DNA of 64,000 bases from Deinococcus roseus (lineage in GTDB: Bacteria; Deinococcota; Deinococci; Deinococcales; Deinococcaceae), in assembly GCF_014646895.1 (NCBI RefSeq), contig NZ_BMOD01000008.1, forward strand, positions 132,349 to 196,348. Reading direction: 5' to 3'. Under the pieces are notes generated by a model that was given only the letters and a program-made list of their open reading frames with translations, was not told the origin of the DNA and made no database searches. Position numbers and translations under genes: made by a program. This document shows positions 42,904-51,467 of the stretch, piece after piece (position 1 is the first letter of the stretch; every line of letters starts with the position of its first letter).

Positions 42904-42923
42904 TGTGGATAACCTGTGGATAA
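42904..42923. promoter_or_regulatory. Two DnaA boxes between eno and dnaN
   Basis: TGTGGATAA occurs at 42904-42912 and 42915-42923, 11 bp apart, with a near-match TTTTCCACA at 42889-42897. They lie outside the main origin, on the other side of dnaN. Confidence 0.85.
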
Positions 42924-42990
42924 CTTGGGGACATTTGCCCCTCCTACAGCGCAACTTCAGCTTTGAAACTTCAGTTTCTGGGTCCTCCAC

Positions 42991-44073
42991 TCAGATGCGC
43001 AGGGGCACCACCACAGCCAGGTAACCCGACTCATCGGTGGTTTTGAAGAGGGCCGGCGTGGTCACCCCGGAAAGTTGCAACACCACATCCCCTTCCATGG
43101 GACCCAGGGCATCAGAAACGAACTTGGCATTGAACCCCAGCGAAATGGCGGGCTCACTCCCCTCCTGAAGTACCTCTAAAACTTCCTGAGCGCGTCCGTA
43201 ATCCCCCTCGGCGATCAATTGCAGCTTGGACTCCGAGACCAGGAATTCAACCCGGTTGTTGGCGTTCTTGTCCGCAAGCACCGCCACCCGTGAAACCGCT
43301 TCTTTGAGTTTGGAGGCTGGAAGCTGGACCGTCACTTTGATGCTGCTGGGAATCACCCGCTCATAATCAGGGAATTCACCATCCAGCAACTTGATGTTCA
43401 TTTTGGTGCGGTCTGAGGACACCGAAAGCAGGTGGTCTCCAAAGGTCAGTTTGACCAGACCCTCTTTGAGGATGCGGTTGAGTTCATCGGCACTTTTGGC
43501 CGGAACAATCAGGTTTCTGTCCACACCTGACCCGGTGAAATCCCGCAGGGCCAGCCTGAAACCATCTGAAGCCACCAGACGCACCTGTTTTGCACGAAGC
43601 TCGAACTTGATGCCCCGGAAAACCTGCTGAAAAGCTTCGGTGGCGGTGGCATAGCGAACACTGCTCAGCGAGCGGTTCAGTTCTTTTGCATCCATTTCCA
43701 TATCAGAGTGGGCAGGAAATTGAATTTCTGGAAACGCAGAGAGGTCCCCGGTTTGCAGTTTGAAGTTGCTTCCCCCCGAAGTGAGGGTGATTTCCGTCTG
43801 GTTGAGGTTGATCTCAACGAGTTCTCCTGGCAGGTTTCTGACAATCTGGGCAAACAGGTGGGCAGGAACTATCACAGGCTGTCCGTTTTCCACCTGAGCA
43901 GGAACAAAACCTTCCATGTCCAGTTCCAGGTTGGTTCCAGTCAGGAAAATTCCTCTGTCAGAGGGCTGAATCTTGACGTAAGAGAGCACGGGGTTGTTGC
44001 TTCTGGCAGGAATGATTCTTTCCAGGGTGCTTAGGGCATCACTGAGGAACTTTTTGGTGACCTGAATCTGCAT
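42991..44073 (-). CDS. dnaN: DNA polymerase III sliding clamp (beta subunit)
   Basis: The 360-residue protein has the three repeated clamp domains and the family segments NPVLSYVKIQPSDRGIFLTG and ELNRSLSSVRYATATEAFQQ. The C-terminus ends in VVVPLRI. GAGGAG precedes the ATG. It forms the ring that keeps the polymerase on DNA. It is transcribed away from oriC towards eno; dnaA lies on the other side of the origin and points in the same direction. Confidence 0.98.
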   Translation of the reverse strand: MQIQVTKKFLSDALSTLERIIPARSNNPVLSYVKIQPSDRGIFLTGTNLELDMEGFVPAQVENGQPVIVPAHLFAQIVRNLPGELVEINLNQTEITLTSGGSNFKLQTGDLSAFPEIQFPAHSDMEMDAKELNRSLSSVRYATATEAFQQVFRGIKFELRAKQVRLVASDGFRLALRDFTGSGVDRNLIVPAKSADELNRILKEGLVKLTFGDHLLSVSSDRTKMNIKLLDGEFPDYERVIPSSIKVTVQLPASKLKEAVSRVAVLADKNANNRVEFLVSESKLQLIAEGDYGRAQEVLEVLQEGSEPAISLGFNAKFVSDALGPMEGDVVLQLSGVTTPALFKTTDESGYLAVVVPLRI

Positions 44074-44088
44074 GGCTTTCTCCTCTTT

Positions 44089-44134
44089 TAAGGATTATAT
44101 ATATAGATATTTTAAACAGTAGTAGTAGTAATAG
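44089..44134 (+). promoter_or_regulatory. Origin unwinding region: AT-rich stretch and DnaA-trios
   Basis: 44089-44116 is almost pure A/T. Next to it TAG TAG TAG TAA TAG (44120-44134) matches the DnaA-trio consensus, 3'-(G/A)A(T/A)-5', read away from the first DnaA boxes, with the GGCC cluster in between. This is the order of the basal unwinding system described for Bacillus subtilis. Confidence 0.8.
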
Positions 44135-44335
44135 GGCCTGTGGATACTGTGGATAACCCACTTTTTTCCTCTCTCAGACAACAAAGTGCCTGTGGATAAG
44201 TCTGTGGATAACTGGCACTTTCCTGTGGATAACCTGTGGATAAGTGGGGGAGTTATCCACAGGCAAAGTTATCCACAGGTTATCCACAGGGTTATCCACA
44301 GGTTATCCACAGACTTATCCACAGACTTATCCACA
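44089..44335. other. Chromosomal replication origin oriC
   Basis: Thirteen DnaA boxes (12 perfect) fill 200 bp. TGTGGATAA starts at 44148, 44191, 44203, 44224 and 44235 (plus TGTGGATAC at 44139). TTATCCACA starts at 44253, 44269, 44280, 44292, 44303, 44315 and 44327. The two sets face each other, with 11-12 bp steps. At the dnaN side come a GGCC cluster (44135-44138), DnaA-trios and an AT-rich stretch. The region lies between dnaN and dnaA. Confidence 0.95.
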
Positions 44336-44369
44336 GAAAGTGATTTTTGGCACATGCTTACAGAACCCT

Positions 44370-45728
44370 TCATATCGGGCTCTGTTTCAGGCGCTGGGAC
44401 AGCTGTTGGGCCACTTTGGTCAGTTCTGTGTCCTTCTGGATCTGCTCGGTCAACTTCTGAATGGAATACAGCACTGTGGAGTGATCACGGCTGAAGAACT
44501 GACCGATTTCAGGCAGGGAATGGGTGGTGAGTTCCCGGATCATGTACATGGCCATCTGACGGGGAATCACGATCTCTCTGGCCCGTCCTGAACCTTTCAG
44601 GGCTTCAGGGGTCACGCCGTAATAATTGGCCACAGCACGCAGAATATCGTTCATGTCCAGTTGCACTGTGTTGGGGGTGAAGATTTCAGAGAGGGCTTTT
44701 GCTGCCACAGAACGGTTCACTTCCACATTGTTCAGGCTGGCAAAAGCCACCACCCGCATCAGGGCACCTTCGAGTTCACGGATGTTGCTGGTAACATGCT
44801 TGGCAATCAGCTCTAGCACATCCTGCGGCACACTGATCCGGCGGATTTCCGCATTCATTTTCAGAATGGCCACCCGCGTTTCAAATTCCGGACTCTGGAT
44901 GTCGGTGATCAGGCCCCATTCAAAGCGAGACCTCAGTCGGGCTTCCAGTGTTTCAATGTCTCTGGGTGGGCGATCTGAGGACAGGATGATCTGCTTGTGG
45001 TTCTCGTGCAGGGCGTTGAAAGTGTGGAAGAACTCTTCCTGCGTTCTTTCCTTACCCGCCAGAAACTGGATGTCGTCTACAAGCAGCAAATCAATGGAAC
45101 GGTACCTGTTGCGGAAGGCCGTCATTTTGTCATCGCGGATCGCATTGATCAGGTCATTGGTGAAAGACTCGGTGGAAACATACTCGATTCGCATGTGGGG
45201 ATGCCGCTCAGAGACAAAATGCCCCACAGCATGCATCAAGTGGGTTTTCCCCAGTCCCACATCCCCATAAATGAACAGGGGGTTGTAGGCCTTGCCAGGA
45301 GATTCGGCAACTGCGACTGCAGCAGCATGGGCCAGGTTGTTGTTGGGACCCACCACAAAGTTGTCGAAAATGTACTTGGCATTCAGGTTGACCCGGTTGG
45401 GCTCGGTGACCATGTTCACGGTGGGCACAGAACGGGGCTCTGCTTTGGGGGCTGGGGTGGGTGCACTGGCCAGCAACATGGCATCCTGCACAGCAGGCAG
45501 CACCTGAAAATTGACTTTGGGGTTCTGTGCCCCCATGTCCCGCATGGCCATCTCGATGAGCTTGACGTAATGGGACTTGAACCACTCCTGTGAGAAGGCA
45601 TTTTTGACCCCGAGGATCAATTCACCCTGCTCCACACCGAGCGGCTTCACGTCCCTGAACCACGTGTGGTACTCCACATCGGAGATGTTCTGCCGCACGT
45701 AGTCGAGAATGTTAGACCAGATGTCCAA
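44370..45728 (-). CDS. dnaA: Chromosomal replication initiator DnaA
   Basis: The 452-residue protein has domain I (1-~80: MDIWSNILDYVRQNISDVEY), a short linker, the AAA+ domain (Walker A GDVGLGKTHLMHAVG, Walker B LLLVDDIQFLAGKE, arginine-finger region) and the DNA-binding domain IV (FFSRDHSTVLYSIQKL). The start is TTG at 45728 with GGGAGG 11-12 nt upstream. No ATG gives the normal N-terminus. Weak initiation may keep DnaA low. Confidence 0.98.
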   Translation of the reverse strand: MDIWSNILDYVRQNISDVEYHTWFRDVKPLGVEQGELILGVKNAFSQEWFKSHYVKLIEMAMRDMGAQNPKVNFQVLPAVQDAMLLASAPTPAPKAEPRSVPTVNMVTEPNRVNLNAKYIFDNFVVGPNNNLAHAAAVAVAESPGKAYNPLFIYGDVGLGKTHLMHAVGHFVSERHPHMRIEYVSTESFTNDLINAIRDDKMTAFRNRYRSIDLLLVDDIQFLAGKERTQEEFFHTFNALHENHKQIILSSDRPPRDIETLEARLRSRFEWGLITDIQSPEFETRVAILKMNAEIRRISVPQDVLELIAKHVTSNIRELEGALMRVVAFASLNNVEVNRSVAAKALSEIFTPNTVQLDMNDILRAVANYYGVTPEALKGSGRAREIVIPRQMAMYMIRELTTHSLPEIGQFFSRDHSTVLYSIQKLTEQIQKDTELTKVAQQLSQRLKQSPI

Positions 45729-45875
45729 AGAGATTACAGCCTCCCTTGTTGATGTCGCTTGATTTCAGCCAGGGCCCCTTTCGCGGCAAACGAAAATGAG
45801 GCGGCCAGGGTTGTTCATCTAACGTGGCACGCCTCATAGTACCCCTACTAAAAACTAGGGTAAAGTGTATGGGTT

Positions 45876-47672
45876 ATGTCGAGAGTTTTCAACGTGATCG
45901 TGATTGGGGGAGGCCATGCAGGCATCGAAGCTGCGTGGGCGGCCTCCAAATACGGCACTGTCGCAATGATGATTTCCAACCCTGCCACCATTGGACGCAT
46001 GCCCTGCAACCCTGCTGTGGGAGGTCCAGGCAAAAGCCAGATGGTGTTTGAGCTGACCGCCATGGGGGGCCTGATGGGCCGTGTGGCCGATGACACCGCC
46101 ATCCACAGCCGCATGCTGAATGCCTCCAAAGGACCTGCCGTCCAGAGCCTCAGGGTCCAGAACGAGCGGGACCAGTATGCTGCAAAAGCCCAGGAGTACG
46201 TGCTGGGCAATGCCGCCATCGAGATCATCCGGGGTGAGGCCGCAGATGTGTACCAGGAAGGGGAGACCTGGGTGGTGCAGACCATCGATGGCCGCGCTTA
46301 TCCTGCAAAAACCGTGGTGATCGCTGCTGGAACCTTCATGCGGGGTCTGACCTGGTATGGCCGCCATTCCCGCCCGGAAGGCCGTCAGGGTGAACCTCCT
46401 GCCCGTTTTCTGTCCCAGTCCCTGGAACGTGGAGGCCACAAGCTCAAGCGCTACAAGACAGGAACCCCTCCCCGGGTGCGTGCAGATTCGGTGAATTTCG
46501 CCGCTCTGCTGGAGCTTCCTGGTGATGATCAGGTGCACAGTTTCACCGGAAACCCCGGTCCTGAGGCCAGAAAAAGCCCCACCTGGCAGACCCACACCAC
46601 CCCGGAAACCCACCGCCTGATTCAGGAAAACCTGCACCTGTCTCCCATGTATGCGGGTGACATCGAGGGGCTGGGTCCCCGGTACTGTCCCAGCATTGAG
46701 GACAAAATCGTGCGGTTTGCACACCATGACAGACACCTGCTTTTTGTCGAGCCAGACGGTGTAGACACCAGTGAGGTGTACCTGCAAGGTTTCTCCAGCA
46801 GCCTGCCCCCTGCACTGCAAGACCAGATGGTCCGAACCCTTCCTGGTTTTGAGAACGCGGTGATCCAGCGTTATGCCTACGCTGTGGAATATGACGTGGT
46901 GGATTCTCTGGAGCTCACCCCCAACCTGGAATCCAAATTCATGCCCGGAATTTTCACTGCGGGTCAAATCAACGGGACCAGTGGCTATGAAGAAGCTGCC
47001 GCGCAAGGACTGGTGGCTGGAACCGCTGCTGCACGCAGGGCACTGGGTCTGGAAGACCGCTTCTTCACCCGTGAAGGCAGTTACATCGGGGTCATGCTGG
47101 ACGACCTGGTCTACAAGGGCACCGATGAACCTTACCGCATGATGACTTCACGGGTGGAACACCGCCTGCTGGTGCGCCAGGACAATGCAGACCAGCGCAT
47201 GACCCCCTTTGCCCATGAACTGGGTCTGGTGGGTGATGATGCCCTGAAAGCCGTGCAGAACAAGTACCAGCGCATTGAAGCAGGCATCCAGCAACTGCGC
47301 ACCCAGCGGCATCAGGGGATCACCGGAGAGCAACTTTTGCGCCGCCCGGACATGAACCTCAGTGATCTTGAAGCGCTGGGCATCAAACTGACGGGCATGG
47401 CCTCCTGGCAGGAAGCGGAGAGCGTGCAGATCCACGTCAAATACGCGGGCTACATCGAGCGCAGCCGCCAGCAACTGGAAGCTGAACGCAAATACGGTGA
47501 GCGCAGTCTGTCTGGGATTGATTTCCGCCAGATCACAGCCATGTCCAATGAGGCCCGCGAGAAGCTTTCAAAAGCACAACCTCAAACCGTGGCCCAGGCT
47601 GCCAGGGTACCAGGGGTTCGCACTTCTGACCTGAGTGCACTGCTGGTGTATTTGAAAACCCAGCACCCCTGA
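45876..47672 (+). CDS. mnmG: tRNA uridine 5-carboxymethylaminomethyl modification enzyme MnmG
   Basis: The 598-residue FAD protein has VIVIGGGHAGIEAAWAASKY at the start, the glycine-rich block FTAGQINGTSGYEEAAAQGL and a helical C-terminal domain that binds MnmE and tRNA. It modifies the wobble uridine of several tRNAs. TAAAGT lies 9 nt before the ATG. It is divergent from dnaA across ~150 bp. Confidence 0.97.
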   Translation: MSRVFNVIVIGGGHAGIEAAWAASKYGTVAMMISNPATIGRMPCNPAVGGPGKSQMVFELTAMGGLMGRVADDTAIHSRMLNASKGPAVQSLRVQNERDQYAAKAQEYVLGNAAIEIIRGEAADVYQEGETWVVQTIDGRAYPAKTVVIAAGTFMRGLTWYGRHSRPEGRQGEPPARFLSQSLERGGHKLKRYKTGTPPRVRADSVNFAALLELPGDDQVHSFTGNPGPEARKSPTWQTHTTPETHRLIQENLHLSPMYAGDIEGLGPRYCPSIEDKIVRFAHHDRHLLFVEPDGVDTSEVYLQGFSSSLPPALQDQMVRTLPGFENAVIQRYAYAVEYDVVDSLELTPNLESKFMPGIFTAGQINGTSGYEEAAAQGLVAGTAAARRALGLEDRFFTREGSYIGVMLDDLVYKGTDEPYRMMTSRVEHRLLVRQDNADQRMTPFAHELGLVGDDALKAVQNKYQRIEAGIQQLRTQRHQGITGEQLLRRPDMNLSDLEALGIKLTGMASWQEAESVQIHVKYAGYIERSRQQLEAERKYGERSLSGIDFRQITAMSNEAREKLSKAQPQTVAQAARVPGVRTSDLSALLVYLKTQHP

Positions 47673-47690
47673 TTTCATTCATCAATGGTG

Positions 47691-47716
47691 CCACCTCAGG
47701 AAACTGGGGTGGTTTT
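47691..47716 (+). terminator. Terminator of mnmG
   Basis: CCACCTCA (47691-47698) pairs with TGGGGTGG (47705-47712, one G-U pair), followed by TTTTATTT. It overlaps the end of the convergent SUKH gene. Confidence 0.75.
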
Positions 47717-48251
47717 ATTTGCTCCAGGGCAGATCAATGCCTGAAAAATTGAGAAGATCAGGGTCGACTCTGGCTGTAGTGGTGGGATCAAAAGGCCAAA
47801 AAGACTCTTTCGTAGTTTCTTTCTTGATCCATTGCGTGATGAAAATTGAAAATCTGGATGCCACCAGAAAGGTCGGTTTTTGTGGCCCACATTCGCGGTC
47901 CATAAAACAGACTGGATGGCCTGAGCCATATTCCTGTTGGGTAACAATGACATAAAAATTGCCCAGCCCATCTCCTGCTACAGGAATGTATTTTTTGGTT
48001 TTCCAGAGAGGATGTCTCTGAAAAACAAGTTCTATGGTAAGTGAATTTTTGGTGTTTATACCTGTCAAAAATTGTCCACCTACAAAGGCTCCGTTGACGT
48101 TCAACAACCAGGCAATCCATTCTGGTGGAAAAACAATCCCTGTATGGGTGCTAAAAGCCTGAATTTCATCCAACGTTGTACCTTCAGGATATCCTTCAGG
48201 ATGTTCTGATTCCATGAGGGCTTGTATGACTGTGGTGCAGTCCATTTTCAT
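47715..48251 (-). CDS. SMI1/KNR4 (SUKH) family protein
   Basis: The 178-residue protein has the SUKH pattern: FPPEWIAWLLNVNGAFVGGQ near residues 41-60 and KYIPVAGDGLGNFYVIVT near 86-103. SUKH proteins are frequent immunity proteins of contact-dependent and polymorphic toxins. No toxin gene is present here. The gene is AT-richer than its neighbours, runs opposite to them, and splits the usual mnmG-rsmG pair, so it was probably acquired. ATG 48245 is an alternative start. Confidence 0.82.
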   Translation of the reverse strand: MKMDCTTVIQALMESEHPEGYPEGTTLDEIQAFSTHTGIVFPPEWIAWLLNVNGAFVGGQFLTGINTKNSLTIELVFQRHPLWKTKKYIPVAGDGLGNFYVIVTQQEYGSGHPVCFMDRECGPQKPTFLVASRFSIFITQWIKKETTKESFWPFDPTTTARVDPDLLNFSGIDLPWSK

Positions 48252-48298
48252 CTATTGTATCCATCCGTGAAAACCCTGCCTATCGCCCACTTGCTACA

Positions 48299-48841
48299 AT
48301 GTTTCACGTGAAACAGAAGTACAAGGCACTGGTCAAGCAGTACTCCCGCTCCCTGGATTTGTTCGGTCCCTCGGTGGAGATCCATTTTGACATGCACATG
48401 GACAGTGCAGAAGAATATGCAAAGTACATCCCAGAAGGTGAAACCCTGCTTGATGTGGGGTCTGGTGGAGGACTCCCTGGCATTCCCATTGCATTGGCCC
48501 GCCCAGACATCAAAGTGATCCTCTGTGAAATTCGCCAGCGCAGGGCGTCTTTTCTGAACATTGCCCGTTCACAGCTGGGCCTTTCCAATGTGCGGATTTT
48601 TGCAGGCGATGTGCGCAAATTCAAAGAGCCTGTTTCCTGGGTGACAGCGCAGGCAGTGGGAGATCTGGGTGTGCTGTTGAAACTCATTCAACACACCGTC
48701 ACCGATGAATGGCATTTGCTTTCCAGACGCCCAAAGGACTGGGTTGTCCCGGAAAAAGTTGGGCCATACAGCGTTGAGCAAGAGCGCCAAGGCCTGGATG
48801 AAGATGCTGATCTGGTGGTTTTACATCTCTCCCGAAAATGA
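48299..48841 (+). CDS. rsmG: 16S rRNA (guanine527-N7)-methyltransferase, short form
   Basis: The SAM-binding core is clear (LLDVGSGGGLPGIPIALARP, then ILCEIRQRRASFLNIARSQL, then WVTAQAVGDLGVLL). At 180 residues it is shorter than the usual 205-240, mainly at the N-terminus. The ATG at 48299 overlaps both TACAAT and a perfect parS palindrome, giving the N-terminus MFHVKQ. It is followed by parA after 27 nt, the usual order. Confidence 0.9.
   Translation: MFHVKQKYKALVKQYSRSLDLFGPSVEIHFDMHMDSAEEYAKYIPEGETLLDVGSGGGLPGIPIALARPDIKVILCEIRQRRASFLNIARSQLGLSNVRIFAGDVRKFKEPVSWVTAQAVGDLGVLLKLIQHTVTDEWHLLSRRPKDWVVPEKVGPYSVEQERQGLDEDADLVVLHLSRK
48300..48315. promoter_or_regulatory. parS site (perfect), overlapping the rsmG start
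   Basis: TGTTTCACGTGAAACA covers codons 1-6 of rsmG (MFHVKQ). ParB bound here could repress rsmG-parAB. It lies 0.57 kb upstream of parA. Confidence 0.95.
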
Positions 48842-48868
48842 AACCCCTGTTGGGTATACTGGAGCACA

Positions 48869-49618
48869 ATGAAAGTGCTTGCGTTAGTCAATCAAAAAGG
48901 TGGCGTGGGGAAAACCACCACTGCAGTGAATCTGGCGGCCTATCTGGCCAACACCCGCCGCCGGATCCTGGTGGTGGACATTGACCCGCAGGCCAATGCC
49001 TCCAGCGGTCTGGGGGTGCGTGGGGCAGAGGTGGGTGTGTACGATGCCCTGCGGGAACCTGAACGCCTTACAGACTTCATCCAGCAAACCGAAATCAAGA
49101 ACCTGCATGTGCTCCCTGCCACCCCGGATCTGGCAGGTGCAGGGGTGGAGCTCACCGATGATCCCGATGCCCTGAAAAACCTGCTCTCAGGGCTGCAAAA
49201 GTACGATCTGGTCCTGATTGATGCTCCTCCCAGCCTGGGGCCCCTGACCATCAATGCCCTGGTGGCAGCAGACGCCCTGATTGTGCCCTTGCAGGCTGAA
49301 TACTACGCTCTGGAGGGCATCGCAGGCCTGATGGACACCATCGAACGGGTGAAGGGCGGACTCAATCCTGCTTTGCAGGTGCTGGGCATTGTGATCACCA
49401 TGTTCGATGGTCGCACCAATCTGTCCGTGCAAATCGAGGAGAACGTGCGCAACCACTTCGGGGATCTGGTGTTCTGGAGTGTGATTCCCCGCAATGTGCG
49501 CCTTTCTGAGGCTCCCAGTCACGCCAAACCCATCAACCTGTATTCTCCGATGTCCAGTGGGGCCGGGGCTTACAAGCGCCTGTCAGACGAGGTGATGCAG
49601 CGTGTCAAAAAGATCTAA
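48869..49618 (+). CDS. parA: Chromosome partitioning ATPase ParA (Soj)
   Basis: The 249-residue protein has the deviant Walker A (NQKGGVGKTTTAVNLAAYLA), Walker A-prime (VDIDPQANASSGLG) and Walker B (LVLIDAPPSLGPLTINALVA). It is an ATP-dependent DNA-binding dimer that moves ParB-parS complexes. TATACTGGAGCACA precedes the ATG, so a leaderless start or GGAG could be used. parB overlaps by 17 nt. Confidence 0.97.
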   Translation: MKVLALVNQKGGVGKTTTAVNLAAYLANTRRRILVVDIDPQANASSGLGVRGAEVGVYDALREPERLTDFIQQTEIKNLHVLPATPDLAGAGVELTDDPDALKNLLSGLQKYDLVLIDAPPSLGPLTINALVAADALIVPLQAEYYALEGIAGLMDTIERVKGGLNPALQVLGIVITMFDGRTNLSVQIEENVRNHFGDLVFWSVIPRNVRLSEAPSHAKPINLYSPMSSGAGAYKRLSDEVMQRVKKI

Positions 49619-50453
49619 CCTGGGTCGGGGTCTGGACGCCCTGCTCGGAAAATCTCCGCTGAACACTGCTGCAACAGCTGAAAAAGGGGAAAAGCTGCTT
49701 CAACTCCCCCTCGACCAGATCCAGCAGGCAGCGTATCAGCCCAGACAGGTGTTTGACCCTGAAGCACTTTCTGAGCTGGCTGCCAGCATCAAGGAAAAAG
49801 GGGTTTTGCAACCCATTCTGGTGCGCCAGCAAGGGGACAAATACGAACTGATTGCTGGAGAGCGCCGCTGGAGGGCCGCCAGACTGGCAGGGCTGACTGA
49901 AGTTCCGGTAATATTGAAAAACTTCAATGATCTGGAAGCCCTGGAAATTGCCATCATTGAGAACCTGCAACGCGAAGACCTGAACCCTGTGGAAGAAGCA
50001 GTGGCTTACCAGAAACTGCTGGAGCAGGGCCTCAGCCAGGAGGGCATTGCCAGAGCACTGGGCAAAGGCCGCAGCACGGTGGCCAATGCTTTGCGCCTCC
50101 TCACCCTGCCCCAGAAAGCCCTGGACGCTCTGGAGCAGAAACAGATCACTGCAGGGCACGCCAGAGCCATTCTGGCCCTTCCAGAAGACGACCGCCTGTG
50201 GGCACTGGGGCAGATCCTCTCCAGGGGTCTGAATGTGCGGGATGCCGAGGCCCTGAAGCGGGAAAGGCCTGAAAAAGCCAGCACCGCCAAAGCCCTGGAA
50301 GAACGGACCTTCAAGAGCATTGAGCTGGAACTGGCACGTCACATCGGGACCAAAGTCAGGATTGCTGGCAAGGAAAAAGGCAAGATTGAACTCAGTTACC
50401 ACTCCCAGGAAGAACTGGAACGCTTGCTGGAATTGCTGGGCTACCAGACCTGA
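49602..50453 (+). CDS. parB: Chromosome partitioning protein ParB (Spo0J)
   Basis: The 283-residue start is GTG at 49602, inside parA. Blocks: NLGRGLDALLG, LPLDQIQQAAYQPRQVFDPE, the CTPase/arginine motif AGERRWRAARLAG, the helix-turn-helix QEGIARALGKGRSTVANALR and a C-terminal dimerisation segment. It loads at the parS sites listed here. Confidence 0.97.
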   Translation: MSKRSNLGRGLDALLGKSPLNTAATAEKGEKLLQLPLDQIQQAAYQPRQVFDPEALSELAASIKEKGVLQPILVRQQGDKYELIAGERRWRAARLAGLTEVPVILKNFNDLEALEIAIIENLQREDLNPVEEAVAYQKLLEQGLSQEGIARALGKGRSTVANALRLLTLPQKALDALEQKQITAGHARAILALPEDDRLWALGQILSRGLNVRDAEALKRERPEKASTAKALEERTFKSIELELARHIGTKVRIAGKEKGKIELSYHSQEELERLLELLGYQT

Positions 50454-50473
50454 ATTTTCATTTCTGAGCAGGA

Positions 50474-50505
50474 GGGAAGAGAACATTGCTGTCTCTTCCC
50501 TTTTT
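50474..50505 (+). terminator. Terminator of parAB
   Basis: A 9-bp perfect stem (50474-50482 with 50492-50500) is followed by TTTTT, 20 nt after parB. Confidence 0.88.
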
Positions 50506-50550
50506 GTTGGGCTGCTTTTGTTGGATTACTGAAAATCACCCTGGTGTATC

Positions 50551-51396
50551 TTATTGAGAAATTTCGATGGAGGATTTCCAGAAATTGAAGTGGTGCAGTT
50601 GTTTCTCTGCCATCCAGTTGCAGATGGCATCCAGCTGTCCCACAGGCTCTCCAGAAAAAGGCAAAGTGTGCTGGTAACCAGGAGGTCCAAATTCAGGGGT
50701 CAGGGTGCTGAACTGTTGCCCGCGGGCCATTTGGGCTTCCCACATCCATTCCCACCACTGTTCATGTGCGGTCAGATGGGTGGCAAATTCTGGCGCACTG
50801 GGGTCTGTGACTTGCGGTCCTTCCTCATAACCCACGCGGACATGAATGTGGATGCAGTGCTGGGCTGCAAGCCTGATGTTGTCTTCCTGGTCTTCCAACA
50901 ACCTCTCGCACACGTTGACCCAGTGGCTGAGGTCACAGGTGAGTCGCATTTCTGGAAAGGCCTGCAAAATCCGGGCAGTGGTCCAGGGTGTGAAAGTGGG
51001 CTGGCCCCTGTGGGTTTCAAAAGCCAGGGGTGCTTCCAGGGTGGAGGCATACCTGAGGGCGGCATCGTAAAACTGATCTTGCTCGAGCTCACTCCAGCTG
51101 TCACACCCTCCCTGCACATTGAACAGGATGGGTTCTAAAGGACGGGCCAGTTCCACCTGGGCTTTCAGGGCTTGCAGGTGGGCTTTGGGGGTTCTGGGTG
51201 TCCCCGGAAAAGCTGTCAAAATTTGAGCAATGACTTCCAGATTCTGGTCTTTGCATAGGGCTGCCAGGTTTTCCAGTTCAGGGGTGAAAATGACTGCCAC
51301 TTCAATGCCCTGATAGCCTCTGGTTTTGAAATCAGGCAGGGCTTCTTCAAGAGGGGCTTCGACCCCCCACAAACTGCGCATGCGTTTGAGTTCCAT
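50551..51396 (-). CDS. Sugar phosphate isomerase/epimerase-like TIM barrel protein
   Basis: The 281-residue protein has the pattern of the AP endonuclease-2/xylose-isomerase-like family (RGYQGIEVAVIFTPELENLA, ILFNVQGGCDSWSE, LAFETHRG, LTCDLSHWVNV, IHIHVRVGYEEGP), with metal-ligand Glu, Asp and His. Start 51396 has TAACTT 6 nt upstream on the minus strand. The substrate cannot be deduced. Confidence 0.8.
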   Translation of the reverse strand: MELKRMRSLWGVEAPLEEALPDFKTRGYQGIEVAVIFTPELENLAALCKDQNLEVIAQILTAFPGTPRTPKAHLQALKAQVELARPLEPILFNVQGGCDSWSELEQDQFYDAALRYASTLEAPLAFETHRGQPTFTPWTTARILQAFPEMRLTCDLSHWVNVCERLLEDQEDNIRLAAQHCIHIHVRVGYEEGPQVTDPSAPEFATHLTAHEQWWEWMWEAQMARGQQFSTLTPEFGPPGYQHTLPFSGEPVGQLDAICNWMAEKQLHHFNFWKSSIEISQ

Positions 51397-51412
51397 GTTC
51401 AAAAGTTACATC

Positions 51413-51445
51413 AAAAAACCACCTGCTTTGATCAAAGCAGGTGGT
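51413..51445 (-). terminator. Terminator of rnj, 28-bp perfect palindrome
   Basis: 51418-51445 is a perfect palindrome of 28 bp centred on GATC, followed on the minus strand by a run of six T. It lies 22 nt after the RNase J stop. Confidence 0.85.
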
Positions 51446-51467
51446 GAAAGTTGGAGAATTTTGAGGT

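Noticed and set aside
42793..42990. A 65-codon minus-strand frame between eno and dnaN
   Set aside because: It overlaps the DnaA boxes and the eno promoter region, and its sequence has no family features.
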